DNA of 64,000 nt from Fortiea contorta PCC 7126 (GCF_000332295.1 NZ_KB235930.1:1927895-1991894), one strand, 5' to 3'; counted from the first letter of the stretch, positions 49,725-61,448 are shown. The notes: a model not told the origin generated them from the letters alone. Made by a program: numbers and translations.

Positions 49725-50462
49725 GTGAATACTATTTTCCTACGTCAAGGTAATTTTTTGTTGTCTGGTTTAACAACTTTAGCAGTTTTCAGCGGTAGCC
49801 TATCTGCTGTTGCCCAAACTGCTGAACAAGCTAATCTAGCTAACTCGACAAACTTGCAGCAGTTCCCAAATGCGGCTACACAAGAAACTGCTAGTCGCAT
49901 ACTGACACCAATTCCAGGCACAGCGGCGACCACTTCCACCGCACTTGCAGCCAATTACTCACAGCAAACTGCGGAGCAAACCACCGCTCAGATATCTACT
50001 CCCAAAGTAGCGCAAGCTGATATCGAACCGGGTAGACCCACTCGTGGTGGCAGAAGCTACCTTGGTATCGCTGGTAACATTGGTTTGAGTGGTAGCGATT
50101 CGGCTTTGGGCGATGGTAATTTTGCGGTAATTAGCAAAGTGGGACTGACTAACAATATCTCTCTCCGACCGTCAGCGGTGCTGGGAGACAATACTGTGAT
50201 TCTCGCACCCCTCGCTTATGACTTTTCCATACAACAAGTGGCAGACCCGTTCAGCGAACCGTTACCCATTGCACCTTACATCGGCGCAGGTGCAGCTTTC
50301 AAAACTGGGAATAATTCAGATGTGGCGCTGCTATTATCTGGTGGTATCGATGTGCCCTTGAGTTCTCGATTTACCGCCACTGCTGCGGTGAATGCTGCAT
50401 TTTTCAACAAAACTGATGTCGGTTTGTTGATTGGTGTGGGTTATAACTTCGGTAGTTATTAA
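49725..50462 (+). CDS. outer-membrane-like beta-barrel protein
   Basis: A 245-residue exported protein: signal peptide (GNFLLSGLTTLAVFSGSLSAVAQ), a low-complexity Thr/Ala/Gln linker (about 25-100) and a C-terminal domain of alternating strands (RSYLGIAGNIGLSG, FAVISKVGLTNNISLRPSAVLG, APYIGAGAAFKTG, VGLLIGVGYNFGSY) ending in an aromatic, as outer-membrane barrels do. GTG 49725 has GAGGAG with five bases spacing; GTG 49719 overlaps that site and is less likely. Function unknown. Confidence 0.75.
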   Translation: MNTIFLRQGNFLLSGLTTLAVFSGSLSAVAQTAEQANLANSTNLQQFPNAATQETASRILTPIPGTAATTSTALAANYSQQTAEQTTAQISTPKVAQADIEPGRPTRGGRSYLGIAGNIGLSGSDSALGDGNFAVISKVGLTNNISLRPSAVLGDNTVILAPLAYDFSIQQVADPFSEPLPIAPYIGAGAAFKTGNNSDVALLLSGGIDVPLSSRFTATAAVNAAFFNKTDVGLLIGVGYNFGSY

Positions 50463-50526
50463 AAATTAGGGGCTAGGAAATTGGGAATTGATATTTTCCT
50501 ATTCCCTAGCTCCAGTTCCCTAAGAT

Positions 50527-51858
50527 TTATTTGGGATTAACTTTGTCAATTACTTTGAGTTTGCCATCTTCGCCAACTGTCCAGACATCGTAGACACCGA
50601 CGACATCGCCATTAGCATCAATATCTACGTTACCGCTGGCGCCTTGGTAGTTAATGGTTTTGCCTTCTTTGAGTAGCTTTAATCCTTCACAAACATCAGT
50701 TACTTGGGTGGAGTCTACACCGACGCCATTAGCAACTTCGCGGATTTTGCTAGCTATACCAACGCCTGTGTTTTCTTTGGCGGCTTGTGCTGCTAATACT
50801 AACAAGGCTGCAGCATCCCAAGTTTGAGGGACATATTCCCCTGGTACACCGCCTTTTTTTTCTTGCCAGAGTTTTTTTAAGTCTTCTAGGGCTTTTCCAT
50901 CAGAACCGGGTACGGTACCAATTGCGCCAGCTAAAAGAAATTTGCCATCAGCGCTTTTTCCTACTTGTTCTGGGAAGGTATCTGCTTTCACGCCGTCTGT
51001 GAGGAGAATTTGCACGCCTTGAGTTAAGCCTTGTTGGTAGGCTGCTTTGAGGAATAGACTACCTGTTTCTGCATACAACACAGCTAATACTGCGTCTGGT
51101 TTACCAGCAAAGGCGGCTGCAGCTTCTGTATCAAAGGTTTGAGCTTTGGGGTCGTAGCGGACTGGCTTACCTTTGTTAACTACGGTACCGCCTAATTTCT
51201 CGAATGTCTCAACAAATGCTTTTTCAAAACCCACGCCGTAGTCGTTGTTAATGACGACGGTAGAAACTCGCTTGAAGCCTTTTTTATTGGCAAGTTGGGC
51301 TAAGGCTAGGGCTTGGTAGGTATCTGGGGGAGCAGTCCGGGCCCAAAAGTTTTGAAAGTCGCCTTTTTTCGCTTTTTCAGTAAACACGGGGCTGGTGCTA
51401 CCGGGGGAAACGAGCATGACTTTATTGGGTGCTGCAATGGAGATGGCTGCGCTGGAGACGCTGCTAGCAAAGGAACCAACGACACCAGCAACTTTATCTA
51501 CAGTTGCTAATTTGGTAATGCCGGCGGCGCCTGCTTTGGGGTCGGTTTGGTCGTCTACTTCTACTAAGGTTACGGGTTCACCATTAACGCCGCCGCAAGC
51601 GTTGACGCTATTTACAAGCAGGGGAACTGCACCTACCATCTGCTGACCGATGGAAGCTAAGTCACCGGTTGTGGGTAACAGAGTGCCAATTTTTAATCCT
51701 TGACCGCTACCGCCTGTGGTGGTTGAGTTGGCGGCTGGGGTGGCGGTGGTTCCAGTTGTCGATGTGTTATTGGTCGGGACGGTTTCGCAAGCGCCCAAAA
51801 GAAAGCCTGTGGCTAGGGTAGCCAAACTTAAGGCTAAGGCGGTACTAATTCTTGGCAT
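50527..51858 (-). CDS. natB: ABC transporter substrate-binding lipoprotein (NatB-like)
   Basis: A 443-residue type I periplasmic binding protein of the branched-chain/neutral amino-acid family. Lipobox LGAC gives a lipidated Cys24, followed by a Thr/Ser/Asn linker and then KIGTLLPTTGDLASIGQQMVGAVPLLVNSVNACGGVNGEPV. It resembles NatB of Anabaena, the binding protein of the N-II neutral amino-acid permease; the symbol rests on that recollection. Permease and ATPase genes are not adjacent. ATG 51858 has GAGGAG about 12 bases upstream. A structured leader lies at 51887-51945. Confidence 0.82.
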   Translation of the reverse strand: MPRISTALALSLATLATGFLLGACETVPTNNTSTTGTTATPAANSTTTGGSGQGLKIGTLLPTTGDLASIGQQMVGAVPLLVNSVNACGGVNGEPVTLVEVDDQTDPKAGAAGITKLATVDKVAGVVGSFASSVSSAAISIAAPNKVMLVSPGSTSPVFTEKAKKGDFQNFWARTAPPDTYQALALAQLANKKGFKRVSTVVINNDYGVGFEKAFVETFEKLGGTVVNKGKPVRYDPKAQTFDTEAAAAFAGKPDAVLAVLYAETGSLFLKAAYQQGLTQGVQILLTDGVKADTFPEQVGKSADGKFLLAGAIGTVPGSDGKALEDLKKLWQEKKGGVPGEYVPQTWDAAALLVLAAQAAKENTGVGIASKIREVANGVGVDSTQVTDVCEGLKLLKEGKTINYQGASGNVDIDANGDVVGVYDVWTVGEDGKLKVIDKVNPK

Positions 51859-51886
51859 AATTTACTTTCACTCCTCGTGATGTTCG

Positions 51887-51945
51887 GGAGCCTGAAAGTA
51901 AGACTCAATCTGGGTTTTCAGGTTAGCTTCATCTTAACAGGCTCC
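51887..51945 (-). promoter_or_regulatory. structured leader with alternative pairings upstream of natB
   Basis: CCTG at 51891-51894 can pair either with CAGG at 51919-51922 (stem CCTGAAA / TTTCAGG, 51891-51897 with 51916-51922) or with CAGG at 51938-51941 (stem GGAGCCTG / CAGGCTCC, 51887-51894 with 51938-51945). The two stems are mutually exclusive. The region is in the 5' leader of natB, about 30 bases from its start. It could act as an attenuator or leader switch; no known riboswitch class is recognised. Confidence 0.35.
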
Positions 51946-52029
51946 GAATGATAAATAATATCACTCCTACATGAATACCTGCCAGGATGTAAAAATAACT
52001 ATACTTTGCCTGTTTTAAATACTTGAAAA

Positions 52030-52121
52030 CGGAGAGGGAGGGATTCGAACCCTCGGTACGGAGTTGCCTGCCGTACAACAGATTAGCAATCTGCCGCTTT
52101 CGACCACTCAGCCACCTCTCC
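52030..52121 (-). tRNA. trnS-GCU: tRNA-Ser (GCU)
   Basis: A 92-base tRNA read on the minus strand: acceptor GGAGAGG pairs with CCTCTCC, the D-arm contains TGGCTGAGTGGTCGAAAGC, the anticodon loop is TTGCTAA (anticodon GCT), and there is a long serine-type variable arm (TGTACGGCAGGCAACTCCGTACC) and the T-arm GGTTCGAATCC. CCA is not encoded. It reads AGC/AGU codons. Confidence 0.97.
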
Positions 52122-52160
52122 ACGGTCACGAATATGAACAATAGCAGATTTAATTGGAAG

Positions 52161-52204
52161 AGTCAAGGGTCAAAAGTCCAAATTTCGACTTTTAACTCTT
52201 GACT
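52161..52204. repeat. 18-bp inverted repeat after crtB
   Basis: Arms AGTCAAGGGTCAAAAGTC (52161-52178) and GACTTTTAACTCTTGACT (52187-52204) with few mismatches and an 8-base loop. It follows the crtB stop by seven bases and may help end that transcript before the tRNA. Related to 24242-24280. Confidence 0.6.
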
Positions 52205-52210
52205 ACTCGA

Positions 52211-54566
<2,356 letters not shown>

Positions 54567-55325
54567 TTAACCCTACTATTCTTCAATATTTCTTCATCGT
54601 TTTGTCGTTCTCATTATACGTTGCAATCTGTTACATTTATCGCTCTTTGTGCGATCGCTTCTCCAAAAACTTCTTTAAGTCGGAATTTTGCACAATTAAT
54701 ATCTCAAATACCCAACAGCTAACTCAAAAACTTGCTGCTTCTCAATCAACACAGGGGGCGATGCCCCTATTTACGGGATGCGTCACAAGGGTAGTACGCT
54801 ACGCAGATAGCAACTGATCAATCTCTACTGGTGATGAATACATCCCATCGCCCATGCCAAATATTATTGCTGAATGATTGTTTTTTTCTGGCTTTTCGTT
54901 TTATTTGTATCACTTAAGTATATACGTACTTGTGTAAAATTACTGTGAATTTTTCAGTAATTAATAGTTAATTTGGTAATTAAAGTTATTTTTTATACTA
55001 TTTAAAATATTTATTCAGTAAATTTTCCATTGCAAAATAGAGTATGTTTGCATATTTTTATCTGCAATTAAGACAATCTATAAAAAAAATTAATTTAAAA
55101 TCTAGCAATAGTTGAAAACAACATCGAAAAGTTTTATTTGCTTGTTTACTGCTAACAAGATATGATGATCCCCAGTCGAAATAATTCTACATTTCGCCTC
55201 TAAAAATATAAAAAACTTTTTTCCTTGGCAAAGAATAAGTTTGGTATTTTTAGTAGAAAAATTTTATTGAACACAGTCAGGGTTGCACTTTTGAATTGTG
55301 CAATTACTAGTGATTTAAACCGACT
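54567..55325. other. intergenic region, 0.76 kb
   Basis: No gene is seen between the divergent crtP and RlpA genes. 54740-54830 contains a GGGGCGATGCCCC hairpin and GATGCGTCACAAGGGTAGTACGC-like repeat DNA; 54880-55300 is strongly AT-rich. Short open frames here lack coding character. Confidence 0.55.
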
Positions 55326-56561
55326 ATGCTATTTTTGGGAATTCTCTGGATGACATCCTGGATTGGTTCTTTCTTGTCGTTGAGCGATAACTTATCACCA
55401 AGTTGGAATACAAAGATAACTCCGACAGAAACTGTAAGCAATTTAGGTAATTTGGTAAGTAAACATAACCCATTGGATGTGCTGTCCCAGCAGCCGATAA
55501 ATACTTGGAGCACTGCACTCATACCAACAAATTATTTGAAAATCAATTGGGGAACTCAGAAATCGCTATCAAACTTAGATAATTCAGTTAAATCTCCAAC
55601 GCGGGTAGTTCAACATAGCAAAAAACAACTGTGCTATTCCCTGGTAGAGAATGCAGATAACCGCAATATCCTAGAAAAATCTATTCATTTTGCTTCTGCT
55701 GAATTGATTAAAACCAGGTCTTCACCAAGGAATTTTTTACCTGATAAAATCCTCGGCTCATTGCAAGATTTCTTCCGCTTCACTAATATGGCACAACAGA
55801 GTTTTAGTGCTGTCACCTCGCCAGTAATCTTAGTGCGCCGGGATCGGAAAAACTATGAGGTATGGGTAAATAACCGCGTGGTAGCGAATTTACCAAACGA
55901 AATGCAAGCAAAATCACTGCAAACACGTTTATCTCAACTAACAGCTTTACCCAATCTAGATGCTAACCAACTACGACCTGCTTTAGTTGATGGAATTCCG
56001 GCTTTAATGGCAGGTAATCGCTTTTTATTCGGGATTGAGAAGCAAATTTCTCGACAATTTAATCGTAGCGGTGATTTGTTAGCGATTGAGTGGATTAATA
56101 ATCTAAGGAGTGCTTTTCAAGTGCCAACATTGACACTTTTAGAAGCACAAAGAGAGATGTATGGTTTGTCTGCTTCTAATGTCGCCATGTCTGGTTTAGC
56201 TTCGTGGTATGGTGGCTACTTCCACGGACGCTTAACAGCAAATGGGGAGAGATATAATCAAAATGAGTTGACAGTTGCTCATAAAACTTTGCCGTTTAAT
56301 ACCTATTTGCAGGTAACTAATTTAAAGACAGGAAAAGCGGTAATTGTGCGAGTTAACGATCGCGGCCCTTACATTCCTCCCAGAAGTCTCGATTTATCGA
56401 GAGAAGCAGCCCGCTGCATCCAAAGTGAAATAGCTGGTGTAGTCCCCTACAAAGCGGTAATTTTGCACAGTAAACAGCCCACAATGACATTAAATCCAGC
56501 AAACTTAAAAACTGATAAGCTCAAGCCAAGAAAACAACTAGCATTAGTCGCTGATTTTTAA
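55326..56561 (+). CDS. rlpA: RlpA-family septal ring lytic transglycosylase-like protein
   Basis: A 411-residue protein with an N-terminal hydrophobic segment (MLFLGILWMTSWIGSFLSL), a long cyanobacteria-specific middle region (about 60-290) and a C-terminal double-psi beta-barrel RlpA domain (about 295-385): SGLASWYGGYFHGRLTANGERYNQNELTVAHKTLPF, with catalytic Asp in VIVRVNDRGPYIPPRSLDLSREAA. RlpA cleaves denuded glycan strands or modulates septal peptidoglycan. There is no SPOR domain. ATG 55326; the signal peptide is short, so an upstream non-ATG start is possible. Confidence 0.85.
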   Translation: MLFLGILWMTSWIGSFLSLSDNLSPSWNTKITPTETVSNLGNLVSKHNPLDVLSQQPINTWSTALIPTNYLKINWGTQKSLSNLDNSVKSPTRVVQHSKKQLCYSLVENADNRNILEKSIHFASAELIKTRSSPRNFLPDKILGSLQDFFRFTNMAQQSFSAVTSPVILVRRDRKNYEVWVNNRVVANLPNEMQAKSLQTRLSQLTALPNLDANQLRPALVDGIPALMAGNRFLFGIEKQISRQFNRSGDLLAIEWINNLRSAFQVPTLTLLEAQREMYGLSASNVAMSGLASWYGGYFHGRLTANGERYNQNELTVAHKTLPFNTYLQVTNLKTGKAVIVRVNDRGPYIPPRSLDLSREAARCIQSEIAGVVPYKAVILHSKQPTMTLNPANLKTDKLKPRKQLALVADF

Positions 56562-56673
56562 TTAAAATGTTAGCGATCGCTCATCACCAATAACTTATTG
56601 CTAATGGTTAATTGCATTCATAGCCATTAAGCAATTACCATACCGTAGAGTTTATCGCTGTAGGTAAAACATT

Positions 56674-57774
56674 ATGGCAGAATTGCCAGAGCTAAAACAG
56701 TTTGGGAATCATTTAATTCTCGGTATCTCCGGTACTAAATTAAGTGAAGAAGATAAACGCGCACTCAGTGAATTACAACCAATTGGGGTGATTTTTTTTG
56801 CCAAAAATTTTCTAGATGGTACCCCTTATGACATTTGGCTACCAGCCTTTCGGGATTTGATCGCGCAAATCAGACAATATGCAGAACGCGACGCCATGTT
56901 TATGACTCTGGATCATGAAGGTGGTCGCGTTTTTCGCACACCACCACCCATAACGCGATTTCCTTATGCTTTCCTGCTGCGATCGCGTGCCCGCGAAGTA
57001 GCAAAAGCAACAGCAACTGAACTAAAATCACTAGGTATCAATTTATCTTGGGCGCCAGTCGCTGATATCTACTCCAACCCACAAAATCCTATAATTGGCC
57101 CTCGGTCTTTTGGCACTACTCCCGCCGCTGCAGCCCAAGGTGCTCTAGAATATTACCTGGGACTACAAGAAACTGGGATTCTCGGTAGCGCCAAACATTT
57201 TCCTGGTCATGGAGACACGAGTAAAGACTCTCATATCGAGTTACCGATTCTGGATTTAACTACAAAAGACCTGCAAAATCGGGAACTGATACCATTTCAA
57301 GCGCTGATTGCGGCACAGATACCTTTAATCATGACTGCCCACATCCTCTTTCCGCAAATAGATGCTGATGTTCCAGCAACTTTATCACCAATAATTCTCA
57401 ATGGTATTTTAAGGCAGGAATTGGGTTTTCAGGGGGTGGTGGTATCTGACGATTTGGATATGCAAGCCGTTTCAGACATGTTTATGCAACCAGGAACGGT
57501 AGCGCGGTCAATGAATGCGGGTTGTGATTTATTTATTGTCTCACGCAACATCAATTCATCATCAATTGAGCGCACATATCAAATAGCTAGAGATTTTGTT
57601 AATTCTCTTAGTCATGGAACTTTAAGGGAGTCAGTAGTAACTGCAGCCAGGACAAGAATTGAAAATTTACTGGCGGTGACACCGCAACATCTTGTCCATA
57701 ATTTAGACCAAGATACTTTCAAAAAACATGCTGAGTTAGCGATCGCTTGTTCTTTCCCAGAAGTTGGGGTATGA
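56674..57774 (+). CDS. nagZ: beta-N-acetylhexosaminidase NagZ (GH3)
   Basis: A 366-residue family-3 glycoside hydrolase. LDHEGGRVFRTPPPITRFP, the catalytic-loop motif SAKHFPGHGDTSKDSH and the nucleophile region VVVSDDLDMQAVSD are diagnostic of NagZ, which removes GlcNAc from muropeptides in peptidoglycan recycling. No signal peptide, consistent with a cytoplasmic enzyme. It follows RlpA in the same direction after about 110 bp, a plausible wall-turnover pair. Confidence 0.92.
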   Translation: MAELPELKQFGNHLILGISGTKLSEEDKRALSELQPIGVIFFAKNFLDGTPYDIWLPAFRDLIAQIRQYAERDAMFMTLDHEGGRVFRTPPPITRFPYAFLLRSRAREVAKATATELKSLGINLSWAPVADIYSNPQNPIIGPRSFGTTPAAAAQGALEYYLGLQETGILGSAKHFPGHGDTSKDSHIELPILDLTTKDLQNRELIPFQALIAAQIPLIMTAHILFPQIDADVPATLSPIILNGILRQELGFQGVVVSDDLDMQAVSDMFMQPGTVARSMNAGCDLFIVSRNINSSSIERTYQIARDFVNSLSHGTLRESVVTAARTRIENLLAVTPQHLVHNLDQDTFKKHAELAIACSFPEVGV

Positions 57775-57775
57775 G

Positions 57776-58078
57776 TTAATCAAGATTAATACGGCTTTTC
57801 CAATATTCAGGTTCTCGAGAACAATGCATCACTGCTAAAATCAAAATGTAGTCCGGCTCAATTGTGTAAAGAATTCCGTAGGGAAATCTGCGTGTCATAC
57901 AACGGCGAACATCTTCATCAATCACAGTGTAGCGAGTAGGAGATTCTCTAATCCGGTAGATTGCATCCTCAATTGCATCAATAAAAGCCTGTGCTACCTC
58001 TACTCTTTGCTGACTATAATATTGAACCGCCTCAGAATATTCTGTGAGGGCTTGAGGATGAAAAGCATATTTAATCAT
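57776..58078 (-). CDS. RelE/ParE-family toxin
   Basis: A 100-residue ParE/RelE-superfamily protein: KYAFHPQALTEYSEAVQYYSQQRVEVAQAFIDAIEDAIYRIRESPTRYTVIDEDVRRCMTRRFPYGILYTIEPDYILILAVMH. Its ATG overlaps the antitoxin stop by one base (TAATG). It is complete and, unlike the ParE at 18240, appears intact. It probably inhibits translation or gyrase; sequence alone does not decide. Confidence 0.87.
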   Translation of the reverse strand: MIKYAFHPQALTEYSEAVQYYSQQRVEVAQAFIDAIEDAIYRIRESPTRYTVIDEDVRRCMTRRFPYGILYTIEPDYILILAVMHCSREPEYWKSRINLD

Positions 58079-58305
58079 TACTCAAGCAATTGTCTCACTT
58101 GAGCTAGAGCCTCCTCACCTGCGATGGTTCGTATAGAACCGTTCCTGATCTCATTGAGTCTTTTCTTGGCTTCAGCAGTCCAAGCTGCATAAATTTTTGG
58201 ATCTGTGTCAAACTCCAAGCTTTCAACTAACATTTCAGCTATGACTGACCTAGACAAACTAGGGAGAGCGAGAAGTTCTGCTGTAAGTTGGTCAATTGAT
58301 CGCAT
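58078..58305 (-). CDS. addiction-module antitoxin (CHP02574-like)
   Basis: A 75-residue antitoxin with an N-terminal helix pair SIDQLTAELLALPSLSRSVIAEMLVESLE and a toxin-binding tail IYAAWTAEAKKRLNEIRNG followed by IAGEEALAQVRQLLE. It precedes and overlaps the toxin by one base. ATG 58305 is preferred to GTG 58308. Probably autoregulatory with its toxin. Confidence 0.85.
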   Translation of the reverse strand: MRSIDQLTAELLALPSLSRSVIAEMLVESLEFDTDPKIYAAWTAEAKKRLNEIRNGSIRTIAGEEALAQVRQLLE

Positions 58306-58357
58306 CACTTTGCATGGAATTGTGAATCATAGTCAGATTTTAACAAAAATCGCATAA

Positions 58358-58633
58358 TCATTGTTCTTTGCGGATGCGACTGGCTCCAAAACGGCGAACA
58401 TAGAGAGAGCCTACTTTCACAAACCAGATTTGTGCATCTGGATAACGAGCTTCCAGGCGTTTTGAGGCGCTAATTTCGTTAGTGTCGATTTCCTACGCGC
58501 CTGTTTCAACGTCGATGACTACAATTTTGCCCTGATTATCGGCTTCTACTTGTGGACGCACTTGGGATTCGTAAATTTCGTCACCGCGTCGAGCAAATTC
58601 CTCTTTGCTGTAGCGTGGTTGTTGCACGGTCAT
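58358..58633 (-). pseudogene. small conserved-type protein with in-frame nonsense codon
   Basis: From ATG 58633 the frame reads MTVQQPRYSKEEFARRGDEI and on to DVETGA, then TAG at 58493-58495 (codon 47), then continues in the same frame EIDTNEISASKRLEARYPDAQIWFVKVG to TGA 58358. The two halves together look like a familiar small cyanobacterial protein often found near toxin-antitoxin genes; function unknown to me. One base change (for example TAG for TAC or TGG) explains the break, so it is a recent pseudogene or a sequencing error. Confidence 0.75.
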
Positions 58634-58716
58634 AATCTTCCTTTTTTCTAGAAAGCTAGGATTTTCCAAATATCTTTAATTTAGCACTAGCGATCGCTTG
58701 TTCTTTTCAATGAGAA

Positions 58717-59649
58717 TTAACCATCAATTCGTCGTCGCAGAACTTCCAACAATCTTGTTAAAGTTTGAGGGAGGGGTGCTGTTACCTGAATATCATTTCC
58801 AGATAAGGGATGCTGCAGTTTGAGTCGCCAAGCATGGAGTGCTTGACCAGATAAATTCACCCCCACTGAACGACCAGAACCATAAACTGGGTCGCCAACA
58901 ATAGGATGACCAATTTTCGCGCTATGGACGCGAATTTGATGGGTGCGTCCAGTTTCTAGTTGGAAGTGAATTAATGTGTAATTACCCAGGCGTTCTCGAA
59001 TTTGCCAATGGGTAATCGCAGACCTTCCACCTTGTTCTATGGGGACAATTGCCATTTTCTTGCGGTCTTGGGGATGACGACCGATAGATAAATCTATGAT
59101 ACCACTTTCGGTTTTGGGCGCGCCATAAACTACACCTAAGTATTCTCGGCGTGCAGTTTTCGCTTGCATTTGTGCTTGGAGTTGTTGATAGGCTATGTCT
59201 GTTTTCGCGATCGCGATCGCTCCCGTTGTATCCTTATCTAAACGATGGACAATTCCTGGCCTCTGCACACCGCCAATTCCTGGTAAATTTGGACAATGTG
59301 CCAATAAAGCATTGACTAATGTACCATCAGCGTGTCCAGGTGCAGGATGGACAACCAAGCCTGCAGGTTTATTCAAGATCAATAATTGGTCATCTTCATA
59401 GAGAATATCTAAAGGGATATCTTGAGGTTGTAATTCCAAGGGTTGCGCTGCTGGGATATCCACAAAAATGCGATCGCCCACTTTGACATTGATTTTTTTA
59501 GTGGTACAAACGTTACCATTAAGTTGCACCTTACCCTGTTCGATTAATTGTTGAATGCGAGAACGAGATAAATCCGGTAATTCTTCAGCCAGGTAGCGGT
59601 CTAAACGCTCTCCTGTTTGTGCGACTAGTAAACTAAATTCGGTGAGCAT
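58717..59649 (-). CDS. RluA-family pseudouridine synthase (RluD-like)
   Basis: A 310-residue enzyme. An N-terminal S4 RNA-binding domain (GERLDRYLAEELPDLSRSRIQQLIEQGKVQLNGN) is followed by the RluA catalytic domain with GIVHRLDKDTTG (catalytic D138), ILNKPAGLVVHP and RTHQIRVHSAKIGHPIVGDPVYG. The S4 plus RluA layout matches RluD, which modifies 23S rRNA helix 69, but RluC-type specificity cannot be excluded by eye. ATG 59649. Confidence 0.9.
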   Translation of the reverse strand: MLTEFSLLVAQTGERLDRYLAEELPDLSRSRIQQLIEQGKVQLNGNVCTTKKINVKVGDRIFVDIPAAQPLELQPQDIPLDILYEDDQLLILNKPAGLVVHPAPGHADGTLVNALLAHCPNLPGIGGVQRPGIVHRLDKDTTGAIAIAKTDIAYQQLQAQMQAKTARREYLGVVYGAPKTESGIIDLSIGRHPQDRKKMAIVPIEQGGRSAITHWQIRERLGNYTLIHFQLETGRTHQIRVHSAKIGHPIVGDPVYGSGRSVGVNLSGQALHAWRLKLQHPLSGNDIQVTAPLPQTLTRLLEVLRRRIDG

Positions 59650-59691
59650 AGGATTAGGGAAGAGGGAGACTACTGGATAAAACCGATTTCC

Positions 59692-60051
59692 TCAAGCCTG
59701 ACTCAACTCGACAATATTTCCATCTGGGTCTTGAGTAAACAGAGCCGCACGACCGGAAGCGCTAGCTTGGATCAGATAATTTTGGTTAACTAACTCCTGT
59801 TTAGCGACGTCTAGGTCAGCAACCGAGAAGGCGATGTGGGGGTTGCGTCCCCATTTTTCGTTTGGGTTCTCTGTGGGGACAGATGATGCAACTATCAAGT
59901 GAATTTGATATTCACCAACTTGATACCATGCACCAGGATATTTCAAGGCGCGGTTTATTTTGGATAAGCCTAATATTTTACCATAAAAGTGTTCAGATTG
60001 TTCTAGATTAGTAACTAGAATTGCTGTGTGGAGACTTTGAGTAATCTGCAT
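59692..60051 (-). CDS. VOC (glyoxalase/bleomycin-resistance) family protein
   Basis: A 119-residue single-domain vicinal-oxygen-chelate protein: ITQSLHTAILVTNLEQSEHFYGKILGLSKI, NPHIAFSVADLDVAKQEL and ALFTQDPDGNIVELSQ. Two beta-alpha-beta-beta-beta units, with potential metal ligands H (LHTAIL) and E (IVEL). Substrate unknown. ATG 60051 is preferred to TTG 60057. An IS element starts about 50 bp upstream. Confidence 0.85.
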   Translation of the reverse strand: MQITQSLHTAILVTNLEQSEHFYGKILGLSKINRALKYPGAWYQVGEYQIHLIVASSVPTENPNEKWGRNPHIAFSVADLDVAKQELVNQNYLIQASASGRAALFTQDPDGNIVELSQA

Positions 60052-60098
60052 TGTCAATAAAATGCGATCGGGTTCATTTAGATTCTGACTTATTTATC

Positions 60099-61368
60099 CT
60101 GAAGGGGAGACGAAATAAGCTACAATATAGATTCAATAAGCTTCATGGCTCTTAAACCTTGTTGATAATGCTTCCACTTATTACGATTAATTCTCATTAA
60201 TTGTGTGACTAAATCAATACAGCTATCCTTGAAATGTACCCATGTTTGACCATATAAGCCGATATAAAAACTACTGTGTCTCCGTTGAGAACGACTCCTT
60301 TCTTTAATCCGAGCTATATATTTTTGGATTCCTTTGCGTTTAATAAGTTGACCATTAATTGTTGCAGAGGTGTAAGCGATCGCTATCAACAAAACTAGAG
60401 AAATAAAACGTTCACCTTGAACATTAGTGTTTTCTAAGTTATAGCCACCTGTTTTGAAATCTCTAAACATTTCTTCAATATCAAATCGCTTTTTGTAAGC
60501 AGCAATTGCTGACTCTAGGGTGTCAAAATTTGTTAAAATAAACCATGCTTCTTTGGGTGCTACTCCGTTAATTTTACGTTGCCACTTACCAGCCACATTA
60601 AAACTGATAAAACCCTGAGTCTTTGTTACCTTAACTCCCTTGATAAAAAAAGATACTCCAGGAGTTAATCCTAAACTGCTTAACTCCATAAACATATCTT
60701 GTTTAATTTCTACAAATTCATTCTTTTCAATCGCAAACAAAAATATACATCCTTGCTCTGAAGGTACTTTGCTAGTTTTACCGAGCAAAATTCTCTATCC
60801 CCCAACACACAGATTTTATAATCTTTCAATATTGCTATAACTGGCGATAATATTTTCTGCTGTTCCGTGAGATTACTACTACCTAATTTGGGCAGCAAAC
60901 TAAAATATATTGGTATGGCTCTTTTATCCCAAATCACGCTGACCATTAATAAGTTTATCCGACTCCAATTAGTCCTATCAATTGCTATATAAATAATTTT
61001 TTCATTCTGGAAGTAGTTTGCTATTAGTTCTTGAATAATTGGCAACCAAACTTTTTCAATTGTGAGATTTGGTAATGATAAAAATCTTTGTATTCTTTTT
61101 CTTCTGCTTTCAAATTTAATTCCCAAAGGTAGCGCATTCGCTAATTTTTCTAAAGTTACTTCTTTGATTGACTGCAACAGATGTATCAAAATTTTTAGCA
61201 ACAGATATTCTGCTAAACTCAATTGACTTTTTAAGTGCTTTTGGTACAATATAGCTAACATTATCATTAAGTAGGTCTTATTGACAAAACTAGACCTACC
61301 TTTTTCTATCACAAAACGCTACCCATCTTATACACCAAGCTTTTTAGGCTGTTTCGTCTCCCCTCCAG
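60099..61368 (-). mobile_element. IS4-family insertion sequence, 1270 bp
   Basis: Terminal inverted repeats CTGRAGGGGAGACGAAAYA (19 bp, two mismatches) lie at 60099-60117 and 61350-61368. A perfect 10-bp target duplication CTTATTTATC flanks it at 60089-60098 and 61369-61378. Size, duplication length and the transposase signature fit the IS4 family. The unchanged duplication suggests a fairly recent insertion. The transposase reading frame is broken by one base. Confidence 0.92.
60120..61312 (-). pseudogene. IS4-family transposase, frameshifted
   Basis: The first frame (start 61312, GTG) carries IAIDRTNWSRINLL (first Asp) and CVLGDREFCSVKLAKYL (second Asp) and ends at TAG soon after LRLKRMNL. 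The second frame, joined around 60725-60730, continues NEFVEIKQDMFMELSSLG and includes AAYKKRFDIEEMFRDFKTGGY (the Y-R-E-K signature with catalytic Glu). Inserting one A in AAAAGAATGAA restores an uninterrupted transposase of about 397 residues. All three DDE residues are otherwise intact. Confidence 0.88.
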
Positions 61369-61448
61369 CTTATTTATCACACCCATAGCAAAAGATTTAT
61401 GTACCAGTTGTCTAAGTCCTGCAAATGACCACTAACAAATGACAAATT

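Noticed and set aside
60720-60735. Programmed -1 frameshift in the IS4 transposase
   Set aside because: In the zero frame the codons are TTG AAA AGA ATG, which do not form a good slippery heptamer; a one-base loss is simpler.
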